Shown in pieces: positions 52,089 to 52,187 of a stretch of 52,187 bases of DNA. The notes beneath the pieces are model-generated. The model had not been told where the DNA came from, ran no database searches, and worked only from the letters and a program-made list of their open reading frames with translations. The DNA comes from Calcarisporiella thermophila CBS 279.70. Lineage: Eukaryota > Calcarisporiellomycota. Position 1 is the stretch's first letter. Every line of letters starts with the position of its first letter. The DNA is taken from NCBI RefSeq assembly GCF_041956535.1, contig NW_027192201.1:44475-96661 (forward strand). Reading direction: 5' to 3'. A program made the translations under genes and the position numbers.

Positions 52089-52187
52089 GGGGGAGGGTTA
52101 GTGTAGTGGACTATCCCTGGTATGCCGACGAGAACGGCGTGGGTTCGAATCCCACTTCCCCCACCAGCACTTACTCTTAGTTTGTGG
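52089..52187 (+). mobile_element. tRNA-like SINE head, body cut by the window edge
   Basis: Acceptor-like GGGGGAG pairs with TTCCCCC, A box TAGTGTAGTGG (52099-52109) and B box GGTTCGAATCC (52142-52152) lie 32 nt apart, and the T-arm is GTGGG-TTCGAAT-CCCAC. An encoded ACCA follows (52163-52166), then GCACTTACTC, of which GCACT is shared with the neighbouring insert. The anticodon arm is not canonical (best stem TGCCG/CGGCG with loop ACGAGAA, lacking T33), and there is no variable loop, so a working tRNA is unlikely. Best read as the 5' head of a tRNA-derived SINE still carrying its internal Pol III promoter. Confidence 0.5.

Noticed and set aside
52089-52166. An ordinary tRNA gene at the right edge
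   Set aside because: Acceptor and T stems pair, but the anticodon arm is abnormal (no T at position 33, no variable loop) and CCA is encoded. A SINE head is more likely.
1-52187. CRISPR array, bacterial operon or rRNA genes
   Set aside because: No regularly spaced repeats or rRNA segments are visible, and the spliced genes show the DNA is eukaryotic nuclear.

Overview
The window is nuclear DNA of a filamentous fungus. It has dense protein genes on both strands, mostly with several short GT-AG introns (about 55 to 110 nt) that I could place by reading frame. Typical fungal families are present: Opy2, Ecl1, Vps3844, a DUF3712-type protein, a DUF7707-like Cys-rich surface protein, fasciclin, a CYP52-clan P450, a questin-oxidase-like enzyme and a basic amino-acid permease. 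Intron-rich genes with animal-like relatives (RNF121, CC2D1/Lgd) and a Crinkler/RHS-type P-loop gene point away from budding yeasts and perhaps towards an early-diverging or otherwise intron-rich lineage. The exact phylum cannot be decided from the sequence alone.

Left part (1-21 kb, visibly AT-rich): the cut end of an F-box-like gene, tRNA-Asp, a secreted DUF3712/LEA2-like protein, a long AT-rich stretch with one small secreted-protein candidate, a KEN-box protein divergent from the ER E3 ligase RNF121, a GPI-type Ser/Thr protein, the ESCRT-III regulator CC2D1, a questin-oxidase-like enzyme, and an isolated Crinkler/RHS-like P-loop ATPase plus nuclease gene set in gene-poor DNA that also holds a possible solo LTR.

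Middle part (21-49 kb, GC-richer, gene-dense): a Na/Ca exchanger of the SLC8B1 type, a DUF7707-like surface protein, a basic amino-acid permease, a P450, a very low-complexity single-pass membrane protein, an Ecl1-like zinc protein, a DapA-family aldolase, the lariat debranching enzyme DBR1 (with a probable GC-AG intron) divergent from a Vps3844-like V-ATPase/vacuolar factor, a two-domain fasciclin protein, mitochondrial IF3, a ubiquitin-like/BAG co-chaperone, a mucin-like membrane protein and Opy2.

Right end (49-52 kb, AT-rich again): an eight-exon, tail-anchored coiled-coil protein I cannot name, tRNA-Ala, and two tRNA-like repeat units. One of these ends in poly(A) and is flanked by a 10-bp direct repeat, which is the structure of a 5'-truncated SINE inserted beside a second copy.

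No operon or biosynthetic cluster is evident. The window is a housekeeping and cell-surface neighbourhood, with at least six predicted secreted or surface proteins, interrupted by two mobile-element or effector-like patches.
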